This document shows, piece after piece, positions 1 through 12,119 of a stretch of 64,000 bases of DNA. Under the pieces are notes generated by a model. It saw nothing but the letters and a program-made list of their open reading frames with translations, did not search any database and was not told the origin of the DNA. Position 1 is the stretch's first letter. Each line of letters opens with the position of its first letter. Source of the DNA: Leguminivora glycinivorella (Eukaryota > Arthropoda > Insecta > Lepidoptera > Tortricidae). A program made the translations under genes and the position numbers. The stretch covers positions 20,317,848-20,381,847 of the forward strand of contig NC_062979.1 of assembly GCF_023078275.1 (NCBI RefSeq). Direction: 5' to 3'.

Positions 1-713
1 AAGACAAAGGTGAGACATTGCTATTATTGCCAGTATTGCCACCCTACCTCCCACTGACAGCACAACTATTTTTAAGAACTAGAACTGCACTTAATTCCAT
101 TCCCACTCCAAAAATAACAATTAAAACGGCGAGTTCGTGACCTCATACAAATAACAAAGACAATCGGCACATATCGGAACAAAACCAAAAAAGGACTTGC
201 CCCAATTAAAATTGACACGGGCAGCTCCCAACAGCGGCATCGCTAGCACGCGATCTCAACGGCGAACGCTAAACGATGCCATTCATTTTGTTCTGTCGGG
301 AGTGTCGCGCACTGTTTAATGTTTTCGTGAATTCAAATTGGACTGTTAAAAATCTTGGCATTCGGCGCTAGTTTTGGAGATTGAGCCCGATTTATTACTG
401 CTAAGCTCTGATTTATTCCCTTCCGATCTCGTCATTCCAATTTAGATATCCTTCCCAGTGAAATCTAGGCTGGTGTATTTTAAAACTCCTAACTTTATTT
501 CGAGCGCAAAGTTTCTCAGGCAGAATTAAAATTAAATTTTTAAAAGGGGGAGATAATTTCACAAGGTGTAGGGTGCGTAATTAAAAGAGACGCGTCGGGC
601 GACAGTCGTGAGGTGCAGGGTCTTATCGCCTGGGTTTTAATTTGAGGCTGGCATGGCACACGCGAGCCGGTCACGCGAGCGAACGCATCGACCGACGCCA
701 GAAACAACACCAC
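1..713. other. no feature recognised
   Basis: Mixed-composition non-coding sequence. Short GC-rich patch near 590-700. No exon or repeat that I can support. Confidence 0.5.
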
Positions 714-1348
714 TTTTTAGGGTTCCGTAGTCAACTAGGAACCCTTATAGTTTCGCCATGTCTGTCTGTCCGTCCGCGGATAATCTCAGTAACCGTTAGC
801 ACTAGAAAGCTGAAATTTTGTACCAATATGTATATAAATCACGCCAACAAAGTTCAAAAATAAAAACCGGCCAAGAGCGTGTCGGGCCACGCTCAGTGTA
901 GGGTTCCGTAGTTTTCCGTATTTTTCTCAAAAACTACTGAACCTATCAAGTTCAAAATAATTTTCCTAGAAAGTCTTTATGTTTTATTAGGGTACCCCCC
1001 CTACATGTAAAGTGGGGGCTGATATTTTTTTTCATTCCAACCCCAACGTGTGATATATTGTTGGATAGGTATTGAAAAATGAATAAGGGTTTGCTAAGAT
1101 TGTTTTTTGATAATATTAATATTTTCGGAAATAATCACTCCTAAAGGAAAAAAAGTGCGTCCCCCCCCCTCTAACTTTTGAGCCATATGTTTAAAAAATA
1201 TGAAAAAAATCACAAAAGGAGAACTTTATAAATACTTTCTAGGAAAATTGTTTTGAACTTGATAGGTTCAGTAGTTTTTGAGAAAAATACGGAAAACTAC
1301 GGAACCCTACACTGAGCGTGGCCCGACACGCTCTTGGCCGGTTTTTTT
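714..1348 (-). repeat. CCGGCCAAGAGCG repeat, minus copy with nested inverted 5' piece
   Basis: 714-863 is the reverse of the 3' end (gggttccgtagtcaactagg), and 981-1348 the reverse of the middle and 5' end. Between them, 863-980 is a plus-oriented 5' end (ccggccaagagcgtgtcggg to agaaagtctttat). The plus piece and 1225-1348 can fold on each other. Confidence 0.8.
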
Positions 1349-3514
1349 AATATCCTTTATCCATACGTTATCAGCCAGTGACAATTCGAATGCGGAATTT
1401 AAATTTGGACGCTCATTTTGTTATTTTACACCTAGCCATGTTGGACAAAAAATGTGCCCATAATTTAATTTCAGGTGTAGTAAACGTTCATTAAACAGGT
1501 AAAATGTTGATGTTGAGGATGCTATTAAATAAAAATGAACTTATGCGCATATGGTTTTGGGCTGACCAATCCATAGAATGCCTTAGAAAAAAAAATGTGT
1601 TAAAGTGGTGCAAGATACCATAATCATATATTAGGAATCAGTGTGACAACGATCAAAAGACAATAGCGGCCTCAATTAAAACAGCGCAGTGCAGTTACAT
1701 CGCATCTTTTATGGCACACGTGTTTTTTTTAATCCTTTCATAATATCCCTTCATCAGCCAGCCAGTGACGCGAAATTTAAAATTAGAACCTCTCGCTCCA
1801 CTGCCTCACCCGTTTTCTATTTGTTTTTTACCAGGATAGGAAATAAGATTTCACGTAGCAGTTTTTTGGGACAGCTCCGGTCGCGTGTCGGATCGTAAAT
1901 AATTAGTTCATTCATTGATCCCAGGACGTCGCGCCATTGTTTGTTTTGAGCGCGTGAAAAACTGACGTCTTCTTTCGTTCGTCGGCTTTGCTAGTTTTAA
2001 ATGTTTTAATCGGAAATTGTGTAATTAGTCTTTGTTTTGCTTCATAATTAACTTGCAAAGTATTGGCAGATAATAGACAGCCAATTTGTGGGCTTTTGTG
2101 TGATCACGAAACCGAAATGTGAATGCCTAATTAAATACGCCCCACACTTATCCTCGTAAGATCTAGGTCAATTTTTCCGATCTTGAATTTGGTGTAAGAG
2201 TTCAAAACTCGAATATAATTTAGTAGATACTCCGGGACTCACATTTCTTATACGGACGGTTTTGTTTAGTTATTTCTAAGTATTTTTTAAGTTTTATATT
2301 GTTATTCTTTCACCAATGTATATAATGTATACAAAGTACATAGAAGGTATTGACGCTCAGGTTGTACTATCATATATTATGTACTCTCAGTTTCATTTGA
2401 CTTTGAAGTATTTGGAAGTTTTCGTTACTTCATTCCACAAAACTGTATAAAAGAGTTTGCACTAAGTACGATGATTTATGAACCGAGGTACTTGAACAAA
2501 GAACTAAAATGAGTAAATACTCGTGTGTTTTCGTTCACGTTTAAGTTAGGTTCAACTCAAATATGATTTAGTTTGGATAGAGAGTAATCTTTATATTTCT
2601 TCAGTAATCTGGAGTTATATTTACAATCCGTTCTTATTAATTCACTAATAGCCACCATTTAAGCAACTTCAAAGTTAATCTAGTTCACTATTACTGCCAC
2701 AAACTTGGTCCAGATAATTTATTGGTTCATCGGAAGTTTCCGAATTCTGAGTCCGTCATTAATTGGAGATTCGCCGCAAGTACTCCAGGTTACCTAGGCA
2801 ACGTCACAATCGCTTACACTTTAAGCATATCGTAGCTAGTTCTCCTTATTGCTCTTGTGTAGTTGTCCGACAGAGTCAGAGTGCGTTTCGATCGCCACGT
2901 AGTGTCACTTCTGCTATGCCGGCCGATACACTAAGTTTCACAATATTTGAGCCGACTATTTGTCGGTTCATTGATTTGCCATTATCTCAATGGCAACCAG
3001 TGGGCCTACTACGAAACCACATCTTCCATTCATCTGATTCCCTCTCTAGTACTCAAAGATCCAAGAGCGTTAAAGATGCTGATAACGAAATTTTGATTTA
3101 AGATATTCGCGGTAGGCCTTCTGCGTGGGAAGGGCGTCTTAACTAACCCTTTATTAGTTTGAAACTCCCTGTAACTAATATAATATATTAGATAAATTGG
3201 ATTATATTTAGTACCTTCTGTTTTGGAACGGCTGTATCTTCTATCAATGTGATATCATTATTATCTTGCCTTATGTTTCCTCCTAATGAAGTTAACACAC
3301 AATTCAATTAGGTACATTCACAATGTTTTCTTGTATAAAAATATTTGTTTATGATTTTATATTTCAATAGTAACTACTTGAATAAATGATTACCACAACA
3401 TTTTCACAGAATCGATAGTTAAGAGAGACTTACTGAATAAGTAAAATACTGGAAAAATATTGTAAACAATATATTTCGTTGCTTGCGGAAAAGATTAACA
3501 ACAATTTCGCAGAA
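1349..3514. other. intergenic, no gene recognised
   Basis: Segments near 1349-1412 and 1722-1800 are diverged direct repeats (tttttttaat...cagccagtgac...ggaatttaaa type). 2763-3101 has a 112-codon frame without ATG that I could not assign. The rest is AT-rich. Confidence 0.45.
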
Positions 3515-3560
3515 CCGACAGTAAATAAATAAAATAAATAAATATTATAGGACATTCTTA
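3515..3560 (-). repeat. SINE family A tail fragment
   Basis: aaataaataaaataaataaa then tattataggacattcttaca, the same tail variant that precedes the SINE copy at 3911. Confidence 0.45.
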
Positions 3561-3910
3561 CATAGTGAAGAGATTTTACTGTGTTACAAAACAGGAACCA
3601 ATCATGCGAATGTATTCTCATGACAAATATAATATAAGGGACTATTTATTTGTGTACGTTACTGCAACGACATAAGGTTTACCAATAGACAGCTAAGATT
3701 AAAAACACTTTAAAGCCAATCAGACGAACTGCAGTCTTCGGAATCCTGGACCAATGTTTACTAAAACACTATCATTTTATAAGTAATGTTCTGTGGGGCT
3801 ATTTAGAACACATGGGGTCAATATGTGCATTAGACGATTGAACGCAAATATTAAATACCTAAGACGTCTTTGGTATTTAATATTTATTTAGTATTTGGTA
3901 CCTATATAAT

Positions 3911-4127
3911 ATAAAATAAATAAATATTATAGGACATTTTTACACAGATTGACTGAACCCCACGGTAAGCTCAAGAAGGCTTGTATTGTGGGTACTCAAC
4001 TACTCAGACAACGATATATATAATATACAAATACATGTATACATAGAAAATATCCACGACTCAGGAACAAATATCTGTGCTCATAACACAAATAAATGCC
4101 CTTACTGGGATTCGAACCCGGAACAGA
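3911..4127 (-). repeat. SINE family A copy (minus), variant body
   Basis: Tail, cacggtaagctcaagaaggc, caacgatatatataatatac, aaatgcccttactgggattc and gaacccgga. It shares the 'aagctcaagaaggcttgt' body variant with 53188-53406. Confidence 0.7.
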
Positions 4128-5607
4128 CGAATATGTACACTAAAACTGAAGCAGTCCGAGTAATCCCTAGGTACCATATTTTTCAGATCATCCTAAGATT
4201 TCCAAAACGTCTCTGTTCAAGAAATTCAAGTTACGATGCATTAGTAAAGCAGATTACAATATAATGGGTCTCAGTAATTTTACCTAGGTACCCAGTAAGT
4301 ATTACCTTTGTCATAGATTTGACACTACTACTACTGGGTAGGTAAAATGACTGAAGTATCCTTTGATGATCTCGTTAAACTTAACAATTTGACAGTTGAA
4401 AATCGTCAAACCACCATGATGTCTGCTCACCATTGTCAGAGCTCCAGTCGTACGAATTTTAAATATTCTAAGTCACCCCGTTTCCGAATTTACCTCACTG
4501 CAATTGTTTTACACAGTATTGACTAGAGGGCGTTCTTATTAGTTTACAAGTGTATCAACCGACCCTTTGTTTATTATTGACTCTATACTCGTGGGACGAT
4601 ATTACTTTCCAACTCTTTCGGAAGTTTGTTTTCATTGTTGACGTCTGTCTCCAGATTATTGGAGCCCGCTATACTTCCTGGCTATTTGTTTAATCGTATA
4701 GTTTATAAGGTTCCGTATTGCGACAGTGCCAAGAAAACTCGATATTTTAGTAGCAGTATGTAGCATGAAGTTTGTCTGAATGATTTTTAAAAACGTATTT
4801 ATTATTCTTCAGTGTTAAGTCTAGGGTAATTAAATGAGAGGTTTAATTGTAGGTATATGTTAGGTATACGTGGAACCTAGAACTGCAAGAACTATCTTGA
4901 AGACTATCTATAGTTAGCTCTTTAATTAGTTGTAGTCGATTGACAGACGTCAATTTAAGCATTGAGTCAAGATCAGAAAAAGTTTTTAATGAAAGAATTA
5001 CAGCCGTATTTTCTAGAACTTTATTACTTACATTTTTAATGTGAACCTGTACTAAGGTACAGCGACTTCACACTATGATTGAGTTCTAAATGTATCCACT
5101 GAACATGCCTACCATATATAACCGGTGGACACTCTATTTAATCATGCAAATATTGTAAAACATGGAAAAAATTAACCACTTACATTTGCCCCTCAGTCGA
5201 GATTTGCCTCGCTATACCTTAATACCATCTTAAATGTTTTTTCTTTTGTTTTTTTTTAGATAAGTGCATGTGTGCTGTTGTTTTCTTCCTCTTAAAAGCC
5301 TCATAGTTAAAACCCTAAAACAGTAGAAAACTAAACGCTGAAAATCCTAACCCTCTTTTACCTTCGCCGTAGTCGGGTGAAAATAATTAATCCTGTCCAT
5401 GAACCCAACCAAGCGAAATAAACTGAACTTGTCAGTTCAATACACGTGGCGAGAAATAGGACAAAACCTGCCTTTGACTTAATGAAGAGATAATATCGGC
5501 GCACCTGTTTATGATTACTAGGACTATGCTTTAATTATCTTCATGCCTATTCGATTATTTTTATTGGAATAAAGAACATGCTATCATTGTTTTTTGCAGC
5601 CTACTCA
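4128..5607. other. intergenic, nothing recognised
   Basis: AT-rich, stop-dense in all frames. No inverted-repeat element or retroposon signature. Confidence 0.45.
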
Positions 5608-5615
5608 GTAGATAC

Positions 5616-5750
5616 CAGTGGCGTAGCGTCGATACAACTTGATTCCCAGCGGGTTCCCTAAAATTCTGCAGTATCAGTAGCAGTCCATACAAAACAGATC
5701 CCAAAAACCCCTCCGGCTTCACCAACTAAAATTTTCACGCGTCGCCACTG
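5616..5750. mobile_element. hAT MITE, 135 bp
   Basis: Ends CAGTGGCG and CGCCACTG, with flanking perfect 8 bp duplication GTAGATAC at 5608-5615 and 5751-5758. CAGTGGCG is a classic hAT terminus. No coding capacity. Confidence 0.88.
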
Positions 5751-5758
5751 GTAGATAC

Positions 5759-6206
5759 ATTCAACTTTCAGTGAACTACTGTACTACTACGGTGTGAACT
5801 ACTGAAGTTGTTTGAACTATTGGTGTGAACTATGGAAGTTGTTCTAGTACGGTACTGTATTACTACGGTACCAAACCTATCGAACAACGAATGCAGCAAA
5901 AATATCTGACATGATCTTATTTGAAAGCATGATATAAATAGTGTACTACATACCTTTGAAATAATTGAGCCAACAAACTGAATGTGATAAAACAATAAAA
6001 AAAAATTTTTTCAAACACTAATATTATTATTTCAGGTGACTGTTTTATTCTATTTTATTATTTTAACTGTATTTTAAAAGGAATTTATACCAACTTCAAA
6101 TGTATTATACAGTTAGTTAAGTCACTAAGTACTTACCAATTTTTGCTATACCCTTTCAGGGTCCATTTACCTATTATAAAATGTATATATGATGCAAATA
6201 AAGAAC
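5759..6206. other. low-complexity patch and AT-rich spacer
   Basis: 5775-5880 holds loose repeats of gtgaactac and actactacgg. The remainder is AT-rich without recognised content. Confidence 0.45.
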
Positions 6207-6208
6207 TA

Positions 6209-6703
6209 CAGTGTAAACTCTATATAACGGCACTGAAGGGACTGTGCATATTATGGCGTTATAGAGAGTTGCCGTTAAGTGGAGAGAAGAAAAATCGGAA
6301 TTAGAAAAAGAAAAAGTTTATTTCAGAATAGTGTTAGTAGTAATATACGTTAGTCATGGTCAAAAACGGCCTACACATGGAAGCAATCCCAATTTGTAAA
6401 CAAAAGAACCAATTTTTTAGAAAGTTCGGGACGCTTGATGCCGACGTCGAGTTTATTGCCGGCTAGGATAACAAAGCGACAAAAGAACGTACACAGCTGC
6501 GCAGTTTTTACTAATTTTAGCAACTTTAAAGGTACTTTTTATTACTTAATTGTTGCCGTTATTGCCGTTATTGAGAGTGGGTGTGATGCTATGTAGAGTG
6601 TATCATTGTATGGTAGACAAGCTAAACCAACCAAAGTCAATTGGTTTCGACGCTTTAGAGAGTGTGCCGTTAAATCGAGTGACGTTACATGGAGTTTACA
6701 CTG
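6209..6703. mobile_element. pogo/Tigger-like non-autonomous element
   Basis: Ends CAGTGTAAACTC and GAGTTTACACTG, flanked by TA (6207-6208, 6704-6705). Subterminal taacggcac and its reverse recur at both ends. CAGT termini with TA duplication fit the pogo branch of Tc1/mariner. 495 bp, no transposase. Confidence 0.75.
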
Positions 6704-6705
6704 TA

Positions 6706-7914
6706 TTATGTTACTGAGAAAGAGTATGGTGGGTCAGGTATTTCATATTAGGAATACAAATTCTTGGATTACTTGTTAACAAGATATATTACTTAATTTG
6801 TATGCCTCTTCATACCCTAGTAACTAAAAACTCGTTAGTAAAGTATCAAAGGACTCACAATCTCAAGATTTTACAGGGGACTTTAACGTAACCTACACCA
6901 TAATGTAACTTGTTTGAGCCTACACACTGCCTCTTAATTAAGCATTAATATGAGTTGCTACGTGTTGACAATATTAAACTGAAAACCACACCGAAATTAA
7001 TTACTCCCAACTAACATTACACCCCACCTTCCTTGTAAAGACATAATATGATAGAAAACAAAAGTCGCTTAAGACCTTCTTTAAATACGCTGTAATATTA
7101 CCTGAAGCTTTATAGCCTATAAAAATAGTTTCCCCAGTACAGAAACGTCGTAAGTGGGTATTCATTTGGTACATGGCGTTGTTTTATTGCATGAGTATAT
7201 TATTAAGACTGTAAAGGACTTTTGGTTAGATTCATATATATGTTTTATTACAGAATTAGGTTTATTAGTTGCATAGTTTCGTATTTTAATAGGCTGGAAT
7301 GATGTAATTAAAGTTTACCTTTGTTTTCATAACATTTTAATGATGTAGAAATATTTGGATCGTAACCTAGTTTCAACATTTCGTATTTGCTTTACTAAAT
7401 TTTGGCGGAGCAGTATGTTAGTAAGTAGTTTTATGATTGGCCGACGATGAACAAATAATAAATAGAATAATAAAGGTTGAAAGACATAGTACAGTTGAAA
7501 TGGACGTTATATTTTATTTTGGCATGCCAAAGAAACTTGAGTTTGGTATTACACAGCCTTTATTTTGAATGCTCTCATGAAAATTTAACCATGTACTTAT
7601 TAATTTTACACACCAGATCTCACTTATTGGTTAGAATGAGCCGATTCTACCAAAAGGGAAGAGTACAACCGTCCCCATATCGCTCTGTCGTCCATCATGT
7701 GAGTTGAATTACTGTTACGATCCCCACCCGTCGCAATAAAGGTGACTTTTCTTGGCAAATGTTAGCTTGGGCAAGCTAAACTCGAAACGACGTGACTCTG
7801 TACAAAACTTGCTGGCAGTTAAGCCTTTTTGTGTTTGATGATGTGACGCGTCAGGCCAATATACGTTGACGATGCATTTGTTATGAAAGTGAGGAACTAC
7901 GTAGGTTATCTATT
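6706..7914. other. intergenic, nothing recognised
   Basis: AT-rich sequence between the pogo-like element and the telomere-like minisatellite block. Only short frames. Confidence 0.45.
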
Positions 7915-8815
7915 GTTTGCCCGACTGTCATTTAACATAATATTCATTTGCCCGAATCTAACTTGCCTGAATTTCATTTGCCCGAATGATTTGTTTACCA
8001 TAAAAATCATATGACATACTCGTTGTTTATCCGAATATTACCTTCCATAATCATACAATGCCATACTATTTGTTAGCCATATTATTAAGTGCAATAATAT
8101 GGTTTCATAGAATATTCAAACGCCATAAGCAATTTTTGCCATATTAATTGTTGCCCATATTATTACCTAACCTAACCTACTTTCTGATAGCAATTTCATT
8201 TTCCAGGGGTCACAGTTCTAACCTAACCTAACCTACTTTTCCAGCAGTTTCATTCTCCAGGGTTCACAGTTCTAACCTAACCTAACCTACTTTCTGATAG
8301 CAGTTTCATTTTCCAGGGGGTCGCAGTTCTAACCTAACCTAACCTACTGTCTGATAGTATTTTCATTTTCCGGGGGGTCACAGTTCTAACCTAACCTAAC
8401 CTACTTTTCAAGCAGTTTCCTTTTCCAGAGGTTCACAGTTCTAACCTAACCTAACCTACTTTCTGATAGCAGTTTCATTTTCCAGGGGGTCACAGTTCTA
8501 ACCTAACCTAACCTACTTTCTGATAGCAGTTTCATTCTCTAGTTTTCGATTCTGCCAAAGCACATTATGGAAATTGACTTTTCTGGACGCTAATTTGTAT
8601 GACAAATGATGGTATGGAATGTGGTAATTACGGATTTCGATGATTCTGACAAATGACATTATGGAAACTGACTTTATGGGAAACAAAGTTTCTGGCACTA
8701 GATTAATATAGTAAACAATGATTATGGCATAAGATGTTATGAGAAACAATATTATGATTGTTGAATAGGATGGCAAATAAAATTATGGCAAATGAAATTC
8801 TGGCAAATGGGGGTA
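7915..8815. mobile_element. fold-back-like repeat around telomere-like minisatellite
   Basis: Left arm (7915-8160) repeats the phrase catttgcccgaat and variants. Right arm (8540-8815) repeats its reverse complement (attctggcaaatg, ttatggcaaatg). The arms enclose the minisatellite at 8165-8545. The phrase order is loose, so this is a family of short degenerate repeats rather than one exact inverted repeat. Classification unknown. Confidence 0.5.
8165..8545 (+). repeat. 54-57 bp minisatellite with TTAGG-type motif
   Basis: Six full units and one partial, starting at 8165, 8221, 8275, 8332, 8389, 8444 and 8501. Each begins with acctaacctaacctac, three CCTAA steps as in the insect telomere repeat. 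Each continues with a core around cagtttcattttccaggggt. Units 2 and 5 carry a shorter spacer variant. Confidence 0.9.
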
Positions 8816-8957
8816 TCCCATTTTAGAACACCTTACAGTATTGCTTTCGGTATATTTACTGGACTCTTTCTCAAGACAAGTACGTAGGTATATTCAAATT
8901 GGTTATCCCCAACCTAGTAAGGGTATCCCCAAACCTATCTAAGGGGAATCGATTCTA

Positions 8958-9190
8958 GCCGACCAAAAATCGCTCGTTAGTATGAAGATGCTTATACGTC
9001 GTCGTAGCTGACCGCATGTTCATATTAACGCCGTGTCTTGCGTGGGCGACGATCGCGCGACCGTCGCCGTCGCGTCTCATACTTCCATATCGATAAGGTT
9101 TGATTTCGTATGCGTCGCATCGCCGTCGCGCGACCATCGCGCGACCGTCGCCCACGCAAGCCACGGCGTAACGAGCGATTTTTGGTCGGC
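8958..9190. mobile_element. MITE with 22 bp perfect terminal inverted repeats
   Basis: GCCGACCAAAAATCGCTCGT at 8958 onward is repeated in reverse at 9169-9190 (22 of 22 bases). The GC-rich interior holds further inverted blocks (gcgtgggcgacg and cgtcgcccacgc). No clear target duplication. Confidence 0.8.
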
Positions 9191-9225
9191 GAAATCCGAG
9201 TTGATATGTTAGAAGAGACCCTTAG

Positions 9226-9356
9226 TGCGTTTTCACATTATCCGATCCGATATCAGATGTAGGACCGATATCCCACACTCTTAAGCCGCCATCTTTGATT
9301 TTTGCCTTTGAAATCCTTCCGACATCCGATATCGGATCGGATAATGTGAAAACGCA
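9226..9356. mobile_element. 131 bp MITE with 29 bp inverted repeats
   Basis: TGCGTTTTCACATTATCCGA begins a 29-base arm (9226-9254) repeated in reverse at 9328-9356 without mismatch. Interior has no frame. Confidence 0.8.
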
Positions 9357-9412
9357 TTTAGTGGAATATCGAGACTTTTCTCACGGACGTGATATACCTA
9401 GTCTATAAGTAA

Positions 9413-9722
9413 CCATACATACATACATAAAATCACGCCTGTATCCCATGAAGGGGTAGGCAGAGCACATGAAACTACTAAAGCTTCAGTGCCACTCTTG
9501 GCAAATAAGGGGTTGAAAGAAAACGAAACTGTAGCATTGCAGTGACAGGTTGCCAGCCTCTCGCCTACGCCACAATTTAACCCATATCCCATAGTCAGCT
9601 TCTGCGACACCCACGGGAAGAAAGGGGGTGGTGAAATTCTTAACTCGTCACCACACAGGTACCACGCTCTAGCTCCAGCGTACCAGCTCCGACAATTGGC
9701 GACCGTGACAGGACTTGACAAG
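9413..9722 (-). repeat. retroposon family F, full-length-like copy
   Basis: On the minus strand it runs through ttaagaatttcaccaccccc, ggctggcaacctgtcactgc and gaaagaaaacgaaactg-type sequence to a (TATG)n tail at 9413-9430. Same family at 41089-41302 (+), 10916-11036 (-) and a fragment at 17716-17760. Confidence 0.65.
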
Positions 9723-9986
9723 TAACCATACAATGGGTAATCCCTATATTTAGAATAGACATAGTACTGAATACCTGCCGTGTTTAATTTCGGAAATGAA
9801 ACTAATCGGAGCAGAACTCATCACTGCGAGCAATTGCCTCGAACCTGTAATAGCTGGTAACCGCACGCTCGGTATGAAGCCGTCTAGAGGTAGAACAGAC
9901 TCAGATATCGATAAACAAATAATGTTCCTAGGAAAAAAGAAGAGGAAAGTTGCTTAGACGCCTGATTCTAGAAGATAGAGACACTG

Positions 9987-10321
9987 GGCCTTTTTTTTTT
10001 TTTCAAAGTTGTCATCCCCACTTTTTTTGTAACATGAGTATTTTTTAGGCGATTCATACTCAAACTCGCGAGGTCTTTCGATCCTGATAGGAGAAAAAAA
10101 AGGCACAAGATTTCCATACGTTTTTCAACCCTTACATTCCGTTTCCGCCATACAAAATGTATGAAAAAACGGTAACGCAATGGGAAAAAAACTTTTGGAC
10201 CCTTCTTTTCTCTTATTAGAATTGAAAGAGGTCGCGATTCTGAGTGGAAACCACATAAAAATTTCCAAATCCAAAAAAGTGGGGTTGACAACTTTGAAAA
10301 AAATGGTAGAGGTGTAAGGCC
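9987..10321. mobile_element. 335 bp MITE
   Basis: Inverted ends GGCC...tttttcaaagttgtcatccc at left and ggggttgacaactttgaaaa...GGCC at right. Subterminal blocks (actcgcgaggtctttcgat and its reverse) pair over about 100 bp. The minus-strand open frame inside is a by-product. Confidence 0.7.
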
Positions 10322-10422
10322 AAAACCCTTAGTAATCTTTGGAACACATCATATACAATTGAAATGGGTATTTGATATAAATTAAGCCATATAGCTTATA
10401 ATTATCAACTTACCAAGTGCCA

Positions 10423-10661
10423 GACGACCGGTCTGGCTCAGTCGGTAATGACCCTGCTTGCTAAGCCGCGGTCCTGGGTTCGAATCTCGGTAAGTGTAAT
10501 GAGAATTTGTTCCTGAGTCATGGATGTTTTCTATGTATATAAGACTATAAGTATGTATTTATCTATTTAAGTATGTATATCGTCGCTTAGCACCCATAGT
10601 AAAAGCTTTGCTTAGTTTGGGGCTAAGTTGATCTGTGTAAGGTGTCCCTAATAAAAAAAAA
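10423..10661 (+). repeat. SINE family A copy
   Basis: tRNA-like head gaccggtctggctcagtcgg with B box gggttcgaatc, then tatgtatatcgtcgcttagc and gtgtaaggtgtccc, then an A-rich tail. Slight internal deletion after the head. Confidence 0.8.
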
Positions 10662-10915
10662 CTTACTTATGTAGAAGATTCGCAAGTTCTGACATGATTA
10701 ATCACACTTCAGAATATCCTTTTCATTGTTTTTTCGCATTAGACTCATTTTTCAGGAGCAGTACATTTTCATTTGTCATTACGAGTATGAAACCCATTTA
10801 TTTAATTGTTACATCTTATAGGTACCCTAATTGTAGTTTTATTTACAGATCAAGATATTATGTTTGTACCTATTCCATGCTGCAAACACTAATAGTACCT
10901 ACATAATATACATAT

Positions 10916-11036
10916 ACACATACATCCCATAAAGAGGTGGGCAGAGTATATGAACGACTAAGTTTCAGTGTCACTTTTGGCAAAAAGGGGTTGAAAAAAA
11001 ATACAAATTGTGACATTGCAGTGACAGGGTGCCAGC
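10916..11036 (-). repeat. retroposon family F fragment
   Basis: Minus-strand copy of the 3' end: (TGTATG) tail, then ggggttgaaaaaaa and tgtgacattgcagtgacagg. Truncated compared with 9413-9722. Confidence 0.55.
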
Positions 11037-11194
11037 TGCTTACGAATGTAAGAAATGCCTGCTGGCATCCATTGGCTCGTTGGGCTACATCTGGAAAATA
11101 GCGAGTCGCAACTGGATGAGACTAGCCCAGGACCGGGAGAAGTGGCGTACTAGAAGAGAGGCCTATGCTCAGCAGTGGGCGAGAAAATACTGAT
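11037..11194 (+). repeat. LINE protein C-terminus fragment (type G)
   Basis: Reads YIWKIASRNWMRLAQDREKW then RTRREAYAQQWA, the usual C-terminal end of RTE-like endonuclease/reverse transcriptase proteins. The frame is broken upstream (RWATSGK then stop). Further copies at 12960, 28196 and 58336. Confidence 0.65.
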
Positions 11195-11233
11195 ATATAT
11201 TATTATACTTTTAAACGAGCAATTCTTGTATAT

Positions 11234-11850
11234 TTATTTATTTATTTATATATACCGACGATCTCGGAAACCGCTCTAACGATTTCGCCGAAATTTGTTA
11301 TGTGGGGGTTTTCGGGACTGAAAAATCGATCTAGCCTTAGATCATGAAAAACGCGAATTTTCGAGTTTTCATGAGTTTTTCTTTCGCGGTAGTAAACGTA
11401 AAATATGGTCGTTAATTTCGCCGCGCGCGCATCGATTCCGCTTAGCTCAGTCGTACGAGGTCGGTCTAATGTACGCAGATAGATCGTAGGTGTCAGGGTT
11501 TCGAATCCCGGCCAGAAATTAAATTTTAGTTTTTTGTCTTTTTTTGTTTTTGTATTTATAAGAGTTTTTTTTTATCTAAAGACGTGCGTCCTACACCGGG
11601 GCAAACGACGCAACGGAGCCACGCAGTTACGTCATCGCCCAAATCAATTGTTTAGTTTTAAACTTTATTGTTTTTTTTTTTTTTCATGTTCTTACATACT
11701 GTTTTTTTCTTTTATGTTATCTAAGTTTCGTGACGCATTGGTGTTACTGTAATGTCATGTAAACATGTTTTTACTAATAAATAAATAAATAAATAAATAA
11801 ATAAATATATTAAAATAGAACCGAGCGAAGCTCGGTCGCCCAGATATTTA
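11234..11850 (+). repeat. retroposon with internal tRNA-like block
   Basis: Starts in a TTTA run. Contains taccgacgatctcggaaacc, a tRNA-like segment at 11434-11515 (cgcttagctcagtcgtacga...ggtttcgaatcccggc) and a terminal (AAAT)n run. It closes with the ccgagcgaagctcggtcgcc hairpin (about 11820-11840). Exact limits and class uncertain; a SINE or LINE-derived element. Confidence 0.45.
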
Positions 11851-12119
11851 TGATGAAGATACATATCATTTGCAATAGTACAGCCACAGTCTGCACTATG
11901 CAGCAAAACTGGGATCTTTTATACCTTTTAAGCAACATTTTAGAGATAAAAAAAAACTTTTTAAGAATTAAAACGTAACCATCGACAAATCCCGCCCCTA
12001 CTCCGAGATTGACGCGTTGTTCGAGCCAAGACGTAATTACTTCGCGAACAGTTTGTCAGCCAATTAAACACCTTTGCTTTATTAAGAAGCCGCAGCGAGC
12101 TGTAAATAAATAGGGCAAC

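Noticed and set aside
2763..3101. 112-codon plus-strand frame
   Set aside because: No ATG at its start, no recognisable motif, no splice context. Chance or decayed sequence is as likely.
8165..8545. Regularly spaced repeats resembling a CRISPR array
   Set aside because: The units are tandem with near-identical spacers (a minisatellite), the genome is eukaryotic, and no cas-like gene is present.
9968..10291. 107-codon minus-strand frame
   Set aside because: It lies entirely within an inverted-repeat MITE and follows its A/T runs.
10423..10500. tRNA gene candidate (and the other family A heads)
   Set aside because: The heads recur many times with the same non-tRNA body and (TTTA)n tail, so they are SINEs.
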